Positions 46,296 to 58,270 of a DNA stretch of 64,000 nt are shown here, piece after piece. Both the position numbers and the translations under genes were made by a program. Position 1 is the first letter of the stretch. Each line of letters begins with the position of its first letter. Below the pieces are notes generated by a model. The model made no database searches and had not been told where the DNA came from. It worked only from the letters and a program-made list of their open reading frames with translations. Source of the stretch: Centrapalus pauciflorus (lineage: Eukaryota > Streptophyta > Magnoliopsida > Asterales > Asteraceae); NCBI GenBank assembly GCA_020465985.1, contig JAANYP010007990.1:62001-126000 (forward strand). The letters run 5' to 3'.

Positions 46296-46356
<61 letters not shown>

Positions 46357-47213
46357 GAGTTATTAAGTCCCTCATATCATTTAGGAATCGGTTAAAAGCG
46401 TCATGTGTCTTCACTCATTAACAAAGCAAAAACAGTAGTTTTTACGCTCTTTTTGTCATCACACTTACGGTGAGACTTCATAGCCCTTATTTTCACACGG
46501 TTATCTTTTGGGGTAAACTACATGCTACGTTTTCATATGGGCACAGAAACTACTTCATTTCTATTATGTATTACACATGTGGTTGCATCAGCCCTCAGAT
46601 CATGAACCGTTAGTTACATTTTATGTAAGCGCGAATATATATTATGGATAGATCTATCGGTATTAATGTCCCCCACCTAGGTTGGTCGCTCCAACTACTA
46701 AGGGGTGCATATACATTTAACATCACAGTATTACATTGGGGAATATGGCACAGGGCAACGCATAATTAAGTTTCGGTTTCATGATGGTTTTATTTAATAC
46801 GTAACATGGAATTTATGTTTATAAATTCAAACTCAACTATTGATGTCCATAAAATTCATATTTACGTGTAAACCTATGAACTCACCAACAATTTTGTTGA
46901 CGTATTTTAGCGTGTATTTTCAGGTAATTAAGGCACATGAACAGCATCGGAAGCATTCCAAGGCTTCCGTTCATTTTGGAGTCGCATCATTTTCAAAAAC
47001 TTATTTGCATCATTTTGTTAATTTAATTATGTATTTAAATCTCTATAACTTGCGAACTACTCGTCACTTTATTCGGGCTATGTAAAACATTTCTATATTT
47101 TGAAGTTATATCAATGTATTTTTGAAAACGTCGATATAGTGGTCATTCACTTGATTATGACTATGCTTCTGCGACGTCACGCTTCGTTGCCAATCGGGGT
47201 AACGGGTGTGACA
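44761..47213 (+). repeat. Gyp-B 3' LTR
   Basis: 2453 bases, tgcaacatccgg to gtgtgaca; the first bases differ from the 5' LTR (tgtaacatctgg). TATA at 45327-45334. A (TA)n expansion (about 46303-46354) is absent from the 5' LTR, so it arose after insertion. No array is present at about 46898, which defines the empty site of the TRIM-like insertion. Confidence 0.93.
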
Positions 47214-47218
47214 CTTTT
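47214..47218. repeat. Gyp-B target site duplication, right copy
   Basis: ctttt, identical to 26869-26873. Confidence 0.88.
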
Positions 47219-49590
47219 TCGATCATCTTAAACTTTCTCTCATTTTCAAAAATTTTCACATTTAGAGACTCTAACCGTTTTGTAAGAAAAGATAGTTCTA
47301 ACCTGTAAGAACTCTTTTATTCAGTGATTGTATCAATATAATTCTTAAGTGAATGTTCTTATCCTCAGCCATTACTTTTTCTCGTTAGAAAGTTTTTACA
47401 AGGTTGTGTTCATTTAGCTAGTTCTTTTTGAAGTTGTCCGAGGTTTCTTTTAGTGATTGTGCAATTTTTGTTCAACTTTCATACACTTTTCTTTTTTAGT
47501 GTTATATTTTGCTTCTAATTAAGCAATTGTGTATGCCATTTACAATCATTTTTTACAAATTTAGCATTTAAAGATTGATGAAAGTAAAGGGAATGTATCT
47601 CATTGGTCTCGGAGTCTAATGTGGAACATTCTGAGTCCCCAAATTTGGCCATCGGATAGGTTGTAGTTTTGGTGATGATCTCCACCTCTATAGACATGTC
47701 TGACTCGAAGTCAGAGGTAACAGCAGTAACAGTCGACCCTGTCCGTTTGGCCATGTAACAGTTTCGGCCTCTGTCATCTTCATCATCAGACTCCTCGTCA
47801 ACCCAGTAATCCTCCTGAGCAACGAGGGCCATTGCATCAACTTGCTTCTTCATCACCACGACCTTTCGTTCATAGTAACCCAAGTCATGGTCGTAATGAT
47901 ATTTGCATTCATGAGCGAAATGACCAGGTTTGTCGCATTTATAACATCCACGTTCGTCAAAAGTCTTGAGTTCATCATGTCTTGGTCGTTCATCTCTATG
48001 TTCCGGCCTATTGTCTGCTTTGTGGAAGTCCTGCTTGTCCTCATGTAAGTGACTCTCCTGCCTATCTTCATTTCTCCTATCATCACGCCTTTCATAACGA
48101 TGATCATCTCAATAGTGTCGTCTCTCTACTCATCTCTTGTTTCCCTCCGATCATCGTTCCTTCTCTCTTCTCTGTCATCTCTTTCCCAATCATCTTTTTT
48201 CTCCTGTCATATCACTCCTCACTTCTGTCATCCCTCCTCTAATCTGAATACCTCCTTAGGCCCATATCATAACGTAGTTGACTGTTGGTCTTGTTCTGGT
48301 AAAATCGCTTTGTTGAAGATGATTCGACAACAGGGCCATTTGTTTATGAATTTCAGCTTCTTCTGCATCTTAGGGTTCCCCATAAGAAGGCATCTAAGGT
48401 AGGGAATATTGTGGGTATTGAGAAGGAAACCAGCTGGGTTGTAGAAGTGTGTAGGTGGTGGGGTTGGAAGTGGCTCAGGGACACTCGTCTTGTTGGATAG
48501 TATTGCCAGGGAATCGTTGGTTTTGGAAATTTGGTTCACATTCAGTAACAGAGAAGCCATAGAGTTGGCCATCTATTTATGAGCATCCACATCGCCTTTG
48601 TATTTCTTTAGTTCCTTGAAAAATATACAAGAACTGTTTGTGTCCCCTTTTGTTTAGAAAGATTACCCCTTCGTCAGGTATTTTGAAAACTCGGTACATG
48701 GGTTGATGGTCTATACCGTAGAGAGTCTGATCCGGAGCTTTAAGACCAACTTTGACAAAATAGCTCTCCGATGCTATTTGAAAATCTTTTAAGCAGTCGT
48801 CTACTGTATTTTCCCGGGTTCTTCATAAAAACATCTCTGAATTCCATGTAGAGCTCAAGAAGGTCTTCAACTTTCATCTTCATCAGATATCCTCTGAGCC
48901 CTTGTAATGGAGGAGCTTCAGCCTCTACTGCAGGGTTCTCCAATAGCTTAATCACTCGACCCCGGTGGTCGAGTCTTAATTTTTCCATTTCTTCAGGAGG
49001 GAGGGAATGCACTTTTCCTTCTCAATCGTCCCAATTAAGGCCTCCTTTAACAAAAATCAACGAAGGCTTGCCACAATTTTCTTGGAAGTAGTCTACTGTT
49101 CGGGGACCTGAGGGCTAAGGTGTCTCGGCCGGTTTTTTTTCTTGATAATGGTGGAGGTAGATATGTTATAGATAAGTTTGAGGTTAGGTGTGGGGCTGGG
49201 GGGTGTCACTTTGGATATAATTTCTTGTTGAGGTTGATGGGTGGCAGAGCTTTGGAAATCAAAGGACGAGGAAGAGGTTTCAGGTTTCGGTTTAGGTACT
49301 CGTAAGTCTTGGTCAGCTTCTGAATCTGTGTCAGATAGTGTCACGACTTCGACATTCTCAGGTTGTGGCTCATATAATGCCATTTCCTTTGACAAATCCT
49401 CCTCTCCTTGACCCTCCGATACTTTCGTCATTGTTTCTTCGCCACTTGCCCCCTTTTCTACCGCTCCCCCTAGACCTGATACCTCACCCTCAGGCTCTGT
49501 TTGCTGGCGTTTCTCCCTCTCAGGGTGATTAAGGTCATCATGTTTTCTTTTTAGCTTTATAGCCTGAGGGCGGCACATACCCTTCATAAT
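47214..49590 (-). pseudogene. Cop-C copia gag relic, upstream part, with extra-ORF-like module (minus strand)
   Basis: Read on the minus strand from 49590 down. First comes a Glu/Pro/Ser-rich part (KRKHDDLNHPEREKRQQTEP near 49540), then EDLLELYMEFRDVFMKNPGK (about 48870-48810) and YFVKVGLKAPDQTLYGIDHQ (about 48760-48700), which resemble the C-terminal blocks of the extra ORF family. Then come MANSMASLLLNVNQISK (about 48570), an Arg/Asp-rich stretch (48250-47990) and the zinc knuckle CYKCDKPGHFAHEC (about 47960-47920). A helical acidic part follows (47883-47515) and decays to the Gyp-B insertion point; the sequence continues at 26873. Stops and frame changes are scattered. Module order is unusual and may itself be a fusion. 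Confidence 0.65.
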
Positions 49591-49673
49591 GTTACTATTA
49601 ATGATAAAAATGACTAAGTTGTTACTATTTTTGGTCATTTGCCCTTTAAGGAACATGATAAAAGTAACATAAA

Positions 49674-49746
<73 letters not shown>
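49591..49746. repeat. Short foreign segment and (TA)n tract
   Basis: About 49585-49650 has inverted gttactatt/aatgataaaaatgac-like text that does not continue the Cop-C coding sequence, perhaps the end of another small element. 49678-49746 is (TA)n. Confidence 0.5.
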
Positions 49747-49748
<2 letters not shown>

Positions 49749-51004
49749 TTCAAAAAGGTACCCATGAAAATTGAGTGTACCAAGGGTACCCTACCAAAGC
49801 CACACGATTAAAAAAAATAGGGGTTGTGATCAAAAGAGGCGATAATCAAGAACTCCCCCTTTTTTTCAGTTGCAAGAGTTTTTTCGTAATAACAATAATC
49901 ATTCGCAACACTTAAAATGATCATTCACAACACTTATAAAAATGTTCATTCACAACACTTATAAAATGATCATTCACAACACTTAATTGATCAATTACAA
50001 CACTTATTTGATCATCCACAACACTTATTTGATCATTCACAATAATTATTTGACCATTCACAATTTTTCAACACTTATTTGATCATTCAAAAGAATTATT
50101 TAACTATATTCAGTTCTTCTACACTTATTTGATCATTCAGAACTATTATTTGACCATTCATAATTTCTTCAACACTTATTTGACCATTCACAATACTTAT
50201 TTGATCATTCACAGTTATTATTTGACCATTCACAATTCTTCAACATTTATTTGATCATTCACAATACTTATTTGATCATTCACAATAATTATTTGATCAT
50301 TCACAATAATTATTTGATCATTCACAATAGTTATTTGACTATTTACAATTTTTCTACACTTATTTGATCTTTCACAACACTTTTTTGATCATTCGCAATA
50401 CTTATAAAATGATTATTCACAATACTTAAGTGATCATTCACAACACTTATTTGATCATTCACAAGACTTATTTGATCATTCACAATTCTTCAACATTTAT
50501 TTGATCATTCAACACTTATTTGATCATTCACAAGAATTATTTGACTATTTTCAATTCTTCTAGATTTATTTGATCATTCACAAGAAGTATTTGACCATTC
50601 ACAATTCTTCAACACTTATTTGAACATTCACAAGAATTATTTGACCATTTTATAAAATGATCATTCACAACATTATCAAGCATTTCGTCGAACACCTTAC
50701 GTACACAAATTAAATCATCATGTTTCAAAAATTTGGAAGTTGAGTTCTAGATGATGGAGAAGAAGATGATGTTTAGTTGATGATTAATTGCAAGAATTCT
50801 TCAAAAAAAAATTAAGGTCAAATATTTTTTATGGAGATGGAGAAGAAATCGTGAATTGCACAGATCACTGGAGAGGAAATCGTGATTTGTTACGTTATTG
50901 AATTTGTCAAATGTCGATTGTGCCATTTCCTCTTTAATTTTTATCTAGTGGTTGATGAATGGTGCCTTGGATACACTAGATTTTTTATGGTACGCCAGTG
51001 AACC
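49747..51004. mobile_element. Small DNA element with imperfect inverted ends, inserted in a (TA)n tract
   Basis: Left end ggttcaaaaaggtaccc followed by gtgtaccaaggg; right end read on the other strand ggttcactggcgtacc followed by gtgtatccaaggc. Both ends lie in TA repeats (49746 and about 51012), as in the TA-targeting small elements common in plants. The interior is mostly the tandem repeat at 49895-50665. No transposase. Confidence 0.6.
49895..50665. repeat. Tandem repeat with unit about atttgatcattcacaacactt
   Basis: Around 35 imperfect copies of a 20-22-base unit (core gatcattcacaa followed by a cactta or ttattt variant), with drift between tgatcattc and tgaccattc. Fills most of the element; non-coding. 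Confidence 0.92.
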
Positions 51005-51491
51005 AAATTCTATATATATATAGGGTGCTTGAGCTGAGCACGTAAGCCAAGCCTTCACTTACTTATTTGTAGACTTTTCTGGAATCTCCATCTCCTCGTC
51101 GCACTTGTCATTCCGCCTTTCAAGAATATCTTGTATATAGGGTGAGGCTCTTTGAAAACCTTAAATCTCATGGAAACCTAAAAATCATTTGTAGCGTTTA
51201 GATCAAGAAGATTTATGGCTGAAAATAAGCAATGACACTTTTCATAGTGGAGAATCTTAATAATTTGTGAAAATGGTATTTTAAGAAGAAAAATCTGTTG
51301 TTTTTTCCATTTTCTCTCACTTCTTTTTTGTTCTTTTTCTCCCTCGTTCATGAAAATTGATTCTTTCCATAAAAAATGATTTTTTTCCTTAATGGAGATT
51401 TATTTTACTGTTAAAAGTTTAGTATCATCTATATAGAATGCTATGAAATCTATGTGGAATGTTATGTTTCCTATATATATTTTTATGTAAG
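51005..51491. other. Between two elements: no gene recognised
   Basis: At 51030-51130 the minus strand reads ERRNDKCDEEMEIPEK, possibly a scrap of Cop-C or another copia coding region. From 51135 the sequence tatatagggtgaggctc to cctatatata (about 51480) could be another TA-inserted small element. Neither is certain. Confidence 0.35.
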
Positions 51492-51710
51492 TGTAACAAC
51501 CTGGCTTTCAAATCCTTGTATTTGACTTTATAATGCAATTTAATCACATGATAAGTTAAGAAATCAAAGATATATTAATAAAAGTTGTATTAAGTTAATA
51601 AAAGTCGTAATTAAATCAAATGCGCTAAGTTATAAGTTTGTTATGATGATTTAAAAGAATGAGATAAATGTACCAATGTTGTTAAAATGAGAAGAATGGA
51701 ACTTGAGAAA

Positions 51711-51718
51711 TATAAATA
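51711..51718 (+). promoter_or_regulatory. TATA box of the Gyp-C solo LTR
   Basis: tataaata, about 220 bases from the LTR start as in Gyp-A (about 212). Confidence 0.5.
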
Positions 51719-52597
51719 CTCAACATTTATTTTACCTGCAAACTCATTCTACACTCTCTTATTCTACATTCTCTCTCAATTTACGGTTTCCATCTCAATC
51801 CTTCATCAAGCTCATCAAAAACCTTGCAACAAAAGAGGAATCAAAAAGGAAAATCAACAAGAAATCAACAAACAAACCTCAATCTACAAGATCATACAAA
51901 TATTGGTGAGAGACTTGGATATATGTACTAAATACTCAGCAGCCGTCTCATCTACATTAGTATAAAAACTTAATGTTATGTATGTGTGTTTGTATTCTAA
52001 TTGCTTGAAAATCAAGACATTTGAGACTCACCTATTTGGTGCAAGTCTCGGATCTTTTAAAAATAAACCAGCAGCCCATCCTTTGCTTTTACATAAACCA
52101 AGAGTATGTGTGGCATTTTGACCAAACAACAACATATATATGAACTTAAGTGTGTATTGTTTGTGAAAACATCAGAGATTTAATTGAAAAGATAAGTCTC
52201 GGATGTAACAATTCATCTACAATAGCACACATATACACAAGTCTCGGATGTGTAAAAGAATAAAATGCAGCTGTTTACCATTCTTTTCATATTAAATCTC
52301 AATGTGTGTAATCTGGACAATGGCAAACAGTAGCAGCAATCATAATTAGGATCATGGAAGTCTTTGAAGTGTGAGTGTGTTGAGTCAAGATCCGAGACTC
52401 ACCTTTGGTGAGTATCTCGGATGTGTAGAATCAGTAACAGCAACCTTTCATCAATTAAAATAGAAATCAAGTAGGATTATAAGTAGGTATTTATGTATAA
52501 CAAGAAGGAAAGAAACAGCTTCCCTATATAGATATATATATACATGTGTGCAGCAATCATGTGTGTGTGTTTGAGGCAAAAACATCAGGGGTAGCAC

Positions 52598-52603
<6 letters not shown>

Positions 52604-52665
<62 letters not shown>
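52604..52665. repeat. Compound (TA)n(CA)n microsatellite
   Basis: TA to 52632, then CA. The protein-like CVCVCV/IYIYIY translations are artefacts. Confidence 0.97.
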
Positions 52666-52668
<3 letters not shown>

Positions 52669-54722
52669 AAATGTGCAACATGTGTGTGCCTGTGTGATGT
52701 ATGTGCAAGATCAAAATAAAATGATGCCACATCGAGTAGTACATTCATACATATGTGCAGTAACAGTGTTGTGTGTGAACAGTGATTTTCGACAGCAACA
52801 TACATACAAGATCAATACATAAACATTCATAAACAAATAGTTAACCTTTATGTGTGTGAATAAGACAACAACCAATTGAACAAATTACAAGGGTTCGATG
52901 TGTGAACGTGTATGTATTTTAGCCATATTAAATGATTATGCAAGACTAAATTAGTAAACATGGGTGATTTATATATGGTGTGTAGTGTGCGTATGTGCCT
53001 TTTATTCAAAACAGCCCCAACAGCCCTTCTTAGATATATATACATATAGGCAGCAAATTAAAGTATGTATAGATGAGTGATCATATATCATTAGATATCA
53101 AAGAATACACTTATGAACAATATATCTATATATACACAAGGTTCATAGTCATAACACTAAGCTTATATCTTAAGTAAAGGCATTAGGATATAAATATGTC
53201 CATAAACATGTATATGCGAATTGGGTGATAAAGTACATTTGAAAGCATATATTGATGTTTCTAAGCATACTAAAAGAATAGAAATAAGAAAGTGTGGGGC
53301 TTTAAACTTAGGCTCAAGGACTTGGTTCTTAGCCCAATACCTGGCTCATCTAGGCCAAAAGCTGAATGCTTAATTCGTATTGTATGCCATATTAATCACT
53401 TATGAAAATGATAAGTTGCATAATTATGCATAATGTATCATTACATGCATATGAATAAGTTAAAACGCAAGTAAAGTCAAAGAATGACCTAATAGGTCAC
53501 ACATGTCCTTGAAATGCATAAAAGCTTGTAAAGTCATTAAAATCATGTCAAGGTAAGTCATAAGCCTAAATTTTGAATTCAACAATGTCTAAAATGACAT
53601 GATAAGTCAATAAATGCAATAAGTCTATACATAAGCTACAGAATGTCCAAGAATTCAATTGAAATACACAAATATGTTGCTTAAAGCTAAGAAACCTTAT
53701 GTAAATTGATTGTCAAACACTGAAGTGGTTCAGCTAAATTTGAACTATGTTATATAGCCAAAGTTTGTAAAGCCAAGCCAGAAAAGTCAAACCAAAGCCA
53801 GAAAAGTTTAGCCAAAGTCAGTAAAGCTAAGACAAAGTATGTATAGCCAAGGCAAAGTATGTAAAGCTAAAGCTAAATCCTGAAATAACTCAGGTGGTGG
53901 ATATAATCCGATTGCCAAAGTCAAAGTCAACAGTTCATGCCTTAAAACCAGTAACTGTGAGTTATAGATATAATTGTATACATGTTTATCTTCATGTGAG
54001 ACGTATTGTTTTTCTAGCTTTATTTGAAAATCTCATATGCTCAGCTAGAATGTGACATGTGCACACCTTGGTAATGTGATGCCCTGTGGATCATGATAGC
54101 TTTCGATATATCATCCTGCACAGAAGTCTTTACAGTCTAAACGACCATTGTATATATATTGTTGTTGCTATCTTGATTCATTACTTTGTATGCTTCCAGT
54201 TATCTACTTTCTTATTAATGTTCATATGTTCTTGCTCATTTGATGGCTGAATAAGTCTATGCCAGTATAAGTCTACTCTAATGTCCGTCCACGTTGCCTT
54301 ACTGGTAGCTATCCCAGTACGTGGCTGATCCCCACATATAAAAGCGTGTGCGTGGGAATAGACATCATTCTGTCTTAAAGTATTATGTCTCACAATGTCC
54401 GGCTGATAGCGGCTGCATAGCTAAAATCGCGCTTAAAGTCAAAGTCTAAAGACTAAGGTCTAAAGTCAAAGTCTAAAGCATAAAGTCTAGAGACAAAAGT
54501 CAAGTCTCCGCTTTAAATGTCCTTGCATGTTAACTGTTAAATCTATAAACTCACTAAGCCCAACACTTACAGTTGTTGTTGAATCTTTTCACAGGAAAAG
54601 ACAAAGGAAATTGTTCAGCTGAACCAAGTCCTTAAGTACTGCAAGTCCGAACTTGAAGTCATTAGACCACTGCTATATCTGCAATTGGTATTGATTGAAG
54701 ACAATTATGGTGGTGGTTGGGT

Positions 54723-55805
54723 GCATGCGTCACTGGGTTCATGACATCTTTCTTAATATCAAGTTGCCTAGGGCTTGATAGATTGTGTTGGTTACCAAGC
54801 CGACACAGTGTAGATAAGATTATCTTTTCTTCAAATCCTTTCTCAACTATCAGCTCTTAGTATTTTTTCAACTAAGCTCCCTCCAGCTCATATTTCAGAA
54901 TATATTCAATCAGCTTTATAGTGATAGCATGAACTGATGCACCACCATCTCCTGTCTATGTACCCCTATCATTAACATTTTGCCTCTACTCGACCCAGTC
55001 AGTATCCCGTGATAACTAACAGTTCACAACTAATAGACCTAAAGACCCTCACCAACACAAACTACAGACAGTTTGTTCTTTGGGTAGGTCTTCCGGTTTT
55101 GGTTAGACCATAGAAGCGATATATATGCCTAAATCACACAATTGGGTGCATAACGGAATCAACAGAAATAATGTTCAGCTTATCAGCTCATGAGATATTA
55201 CATAAAAAATGATTAGGATTTTCAACTCAGATGATTTAGGAGATGAAATTTAGAATGAATTTGGGGAATGATGAAGTGAGAGATATCAGAATGTAATGTA
55301 AAATCTGATATATGATATGAAATGAATCATATATTCATCAAAGAATTAGTTAATGGGAGAATATTGAATACATGGGAGACGAACGAAGAAAATCTCAGAA
55401 TAAATGATATTATAAAAATCAAAGAGATTAAAACAATTAACCTCAATGATATACTCAAATAATCAACAATTAAAATCCTTAAAATTTGTTCTTTTCAGCT
55501 CAAAAATCTTTTTATGTGTGCACAAAATTATTTCAGTAAAAATTTGCACAAGTTTTATGAAAAAGATATCATCTTTAGAGTGCATCTGAAACTCACCTTG
55601 GAAATAAGCGCTAAATGTTAGTCAAGTTACATAAAACAAATCAGGAGCAAAAATTTATGAAAATAAAACTTTTTCTAAACTCAGTGCAGGAATTTCAGAA
55701 TGGAAGTTGAACTCAGGGTAGGAGCAAAAAATTATGAAAATAAAACAAATCAGCATCAAAGTTGAACTCAGGGTAGGAATTTCAGAAAGGTTCATCTTTT
55801 AGAAT
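54723..55805. other. No gene or element recognised
   Basis: AT-rich, no ORF with coding character on either strand, no LTR ends found. Probably old repeat or internal sequence of Cop-D. Confidence 0.4.
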
Positions 55806-56022
55806 CGGGTTCTAATCTGAAGTGATTAGAAGCCTTTGTTGCTGAAGCTCGGGTTTCAGTCTGAAGTAACTGAAAGCCATTTTACTTAGCAAGGGGTTCC
55901 AACATGAAATGATATGGAAACCATTTGCATGAAGTAGTGGTTCCGTTTTGTTGTGAGTAGAAGTCATTTCATGAAGATCGGGTTCCAGTCTGAAATAACT
56001 AGAAACCATTGACTTGCAAAAT
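55806..56022 (-). repeat. Five tandem ~43-base units, each able to form a hairpin
   Basis: Starts at about 55806, 55849, 55893, 55937 and 55979. Each has a ggttyyagtctgaa-like left arm and a complementary right arm ending agaarcc. Units 1 (ggttctaatc/gattagaagcc), 2 (ggtttcagt/actgaaagcc) and 3 (ggttcca/tggaaacc) show paired changes; unit 4 is weak. Confidence 0.8.
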
Positions 56023-57320
56023 TAACACTTCTTTGGTATCCTAACAAATTTAGATCCAGGCTTGTTAGCGTTCTTTGGTACCCACCGATACACAAGTTTT
56101 GGTACCACTGCCACTTGGGTTTAGGTACCCATTTGCAAACACTTTTCTTTATTTCAGATTCAAATTTAGAAAGCAAATTTATTTTAGTATGATAAAATTT
56201 AAAATCTGATTCACAAATGAAACTTGACTATGAACGAATAAAATTATGCCAATTCTTCTTTCAAAAAATCTGTCCAGTGCTAGCCTGTTTCTGATAATAC
56301 TTATTATTTTTTTTTTGAAGATTTGTTATGAGAAGAATAAGCAGCAATTTCTGAAACTTTTGAAAACTTAGATTTTGAAGATTCACCAGGGTAAATTTTG
56401 ACCGGAAGTTTTTCAATTACATTATCTTTATCTTTATCTTCGCCTTTGTTTGTCTTCAAAAGATATTTAAATTTAAGATCTGAAGACGAATTAAATTCAT
56501 GAGGTTTAACAAAATTCTTTTCAGTTTCAGAATAGAAATCAAAATAAATCAACTTTATATTCTAAACAAACTTCAAAATCGTTAACCACTGAAACATTTG
56601 AAGAATATGAAACATTAAATTGTTTAATAAGATAAAAATTTTAATCTTATAATCCTTTAATAATAACCAAATATGAGTTTCTTTCATCATCAAATGATTG
56701 ATAATCAGTTTTAAAAGATTTTTGTTTAATTAAGAAAACATTTCTCTCATCTTCAAACAATTTAAATTTCACTTTGAAATATTGTTCTTTAAATAAGAAC
56801 TCATTTCTTTCTTTCTCAAATAATTCATTAAGTTGTTAAAAACTCTTTTTCAAGTGCAAAAATTCTTCAGATTTGTTTGAAACATAACTTTGATCAAGAT
56901 GATTTGTCTTTGAATGTGTCTCTTCAAGATCTTTAACTTTCTTGTACATATCAGATTGTTTAGGCAAAAGATATTTTAGTCGAGTTGCATTCTAAAATTT
57001 CTCTTGTTTAGAATCTTAAAGTTCATTTGATAATTCAGATATTTCACATTGTAGCTCTTCTTTTTCAGAAATCAAAACTTTTATTTCACAATCATCAAAC
57101 TTTAATTTCTTGAAAAATTCATTTAGTCAACACTTTAACTTGATTATCAGCACAAGATAACCGTTCTTTAAGTTTAAGAACCAGTGCTTGATCAAGGTTG
57201 TTTCTCTGTTGATAAACATCAACTGTAGCTTTGAGTTCTCAAATTTGTATATCTTTGGCTATCCAGTTATCTTGAAACATCTTGATGATATTTGGACAAA
57301 AAAAATCAAATGAAGTAAAA
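56023..57320 (-). pseudogene. Cop-D copia gag relic (minus strand)
   Basis: Minus-strand text: ATVDVYQQRNNLDQALVLKL (57220-57160), a coiled-coil type sequence with stops and frame changes across 57100-56600, then an open stretch of 82 codons (56552-56304) with KYLLKTNKGEDKDKDN and SKSKFSKVSEIAAYSS, basic and Ser/Lys-rich. Last is VCKWVPKPKWQW (about 56130), the W-x-PK block that often precedes the copia protease. Protease and everything after it are absent. Same type of region as in Cop-C and Cop-A gag. Confidence 0.6.
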
Positions 57321-57649
57321 AATGAAGTCAACAAAAGTCAACTATGGTAAATACAAGTCAACAATGTCAAATATAGTCCAATGAAAGATAAGAATATTGT
57401 ATAAGGATATAAATCCAAAGTGGAAGCTCTCAAAGATGCATCTGAGGTTAATGACTTAGTGAAAATCAGCTCTGAAGTGAATTTTGGACGTTGATTTCTC
57501 AGCTTCTTTACAAAAAAATGTCTGTAACTTTTTTCTGGAGTCAAATTAGGCCTTGAAAATCATCCGAACCAGCTTTTCAAATTCTTGAAACTGTAGATCT
57601 TGATTCAAGCTTCGTTTCGACATATGGTAGGCCCTGTAACGGTATTCCA
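57321..57649. other. Probable upstream part of Cop-D, no clear gene
   Basis: Minus-strand text is weakly gag-like. Contains short direct repeats of gtcaa at 57330-57370. No primer binding site seen. Confidence 0.3.
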
Positions 57650-58270
57650 GTCAAAAAGTATGGCCACTTGAAGCAGAAAAGGACAGAGATGAAAATGTAC
57701 GCTTTGAACTGCAAAATTCAGGCTTTATGATTCGAAATTCAGCCTTCAATACCCGAAATTCAGCCTTTATGATTCCAAATTCAACCTTCAATACCCGAAG
57801 TTCAGCCTTTAAGATTCCAAATTGAGCCTTCAATACACGAAATTCAGCCTTCAATACTCAAGATTCAACCTTCAATACTCAAGATTCAACCTTCAATACT
57901 CGAGATTCAGCCTTCAATACTCGAAATTCTGCTTATTAACTTTGAAATTCAGCCTATTAACATCGAAATTCAGACTGTTAACTTCATGTTTCAGCCTATT
58001 AATCTCGAATTCAGGCTATTAACTTTGAATTTCAACCTATTAACTTCGAAATTCAGCCTATTAAATTCGAAATTCGACCTATTAACTTTGAATTTCAGAC
58101 TATTAACATCGAATTTCATCCTCTTAACTTCGAATTTCAGCCACTAACTTGGAATTTCAGCCCATTAACTTTTCGAATTTCAGCCTTTTAACTTCAAAAT
58201 TTATCCTCTATAACTCGAAATGTTGTCCACTATAACTTGAATTTTAGCCTACAAACATCAAAATTTAGCT
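57650..58270 (-). repeat. Minisatellite of ~21-base units
   Basis: About 25 imperfect copies of aattcagccttcaatactcg, changing to aattcagcctattaacttcg after 57930. Reads as a KAEFRVL-like repeat on the minus strand, but stops and drift argue against a protein. Confidence 0.88.

Larger units (their letters stand above)
26874..47213 (+). mobile_element. Gyp-B: Ty3/gypsy chromovirus (Tekay/Del type) with nested insertions
   Basis: Bounded by LTRs that start tgtaacatctgg (26874) and tgcaacatccgg (44761) and end gtgtgaca, with target duplication ctttt. Without the inserted array (4284 bases) and the CACTA element (5626 bases) the element is about 10.4 kb. It has a Met-tRNA primer site, an acidic ORF before gag, gag-protease, RT, RNase H, integrase and chromodomain. 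Over the first 190 bases the LTRs differ at roughly one base in ten, so it is much older than Cop-A. All ORFs are broken. Confidence 0.93.
51492..54722 (+). repeat. Gyp-C: solo LTR related to Gyp-A
   Basis: Starts tgtaacaacctgg, like the Gyp-A LTR, with TATA at 51711. Shared blocks downstream include ctcagctagaatgtgacatg (about 54040), gatgccctgtggatcatgat (about 54080), tactggtagct (54300) and ttttcacaggaaaagacaaa (about 54585). The similarity stops near 54722 (ggtggtggttgggtg), so its right end is truncated or diverged. No internal coding region is attached on either side. tctcggatg motifs recur at 52030-52420. Confidence 0.75.

Noticed and set aside
48982..49532. Plus-strand ORFs and SLPS-like proteins at 48000-49530
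   Set aside because: They are shadows of the minus-strand Cop-C coding region, which has the zinc knuckle and better composition.
57651..57854. KAEFRVL repeat protein on the minus strand
   Set aside because: A 21-base minisatellite read in frame; stops appear as soon as units drift.
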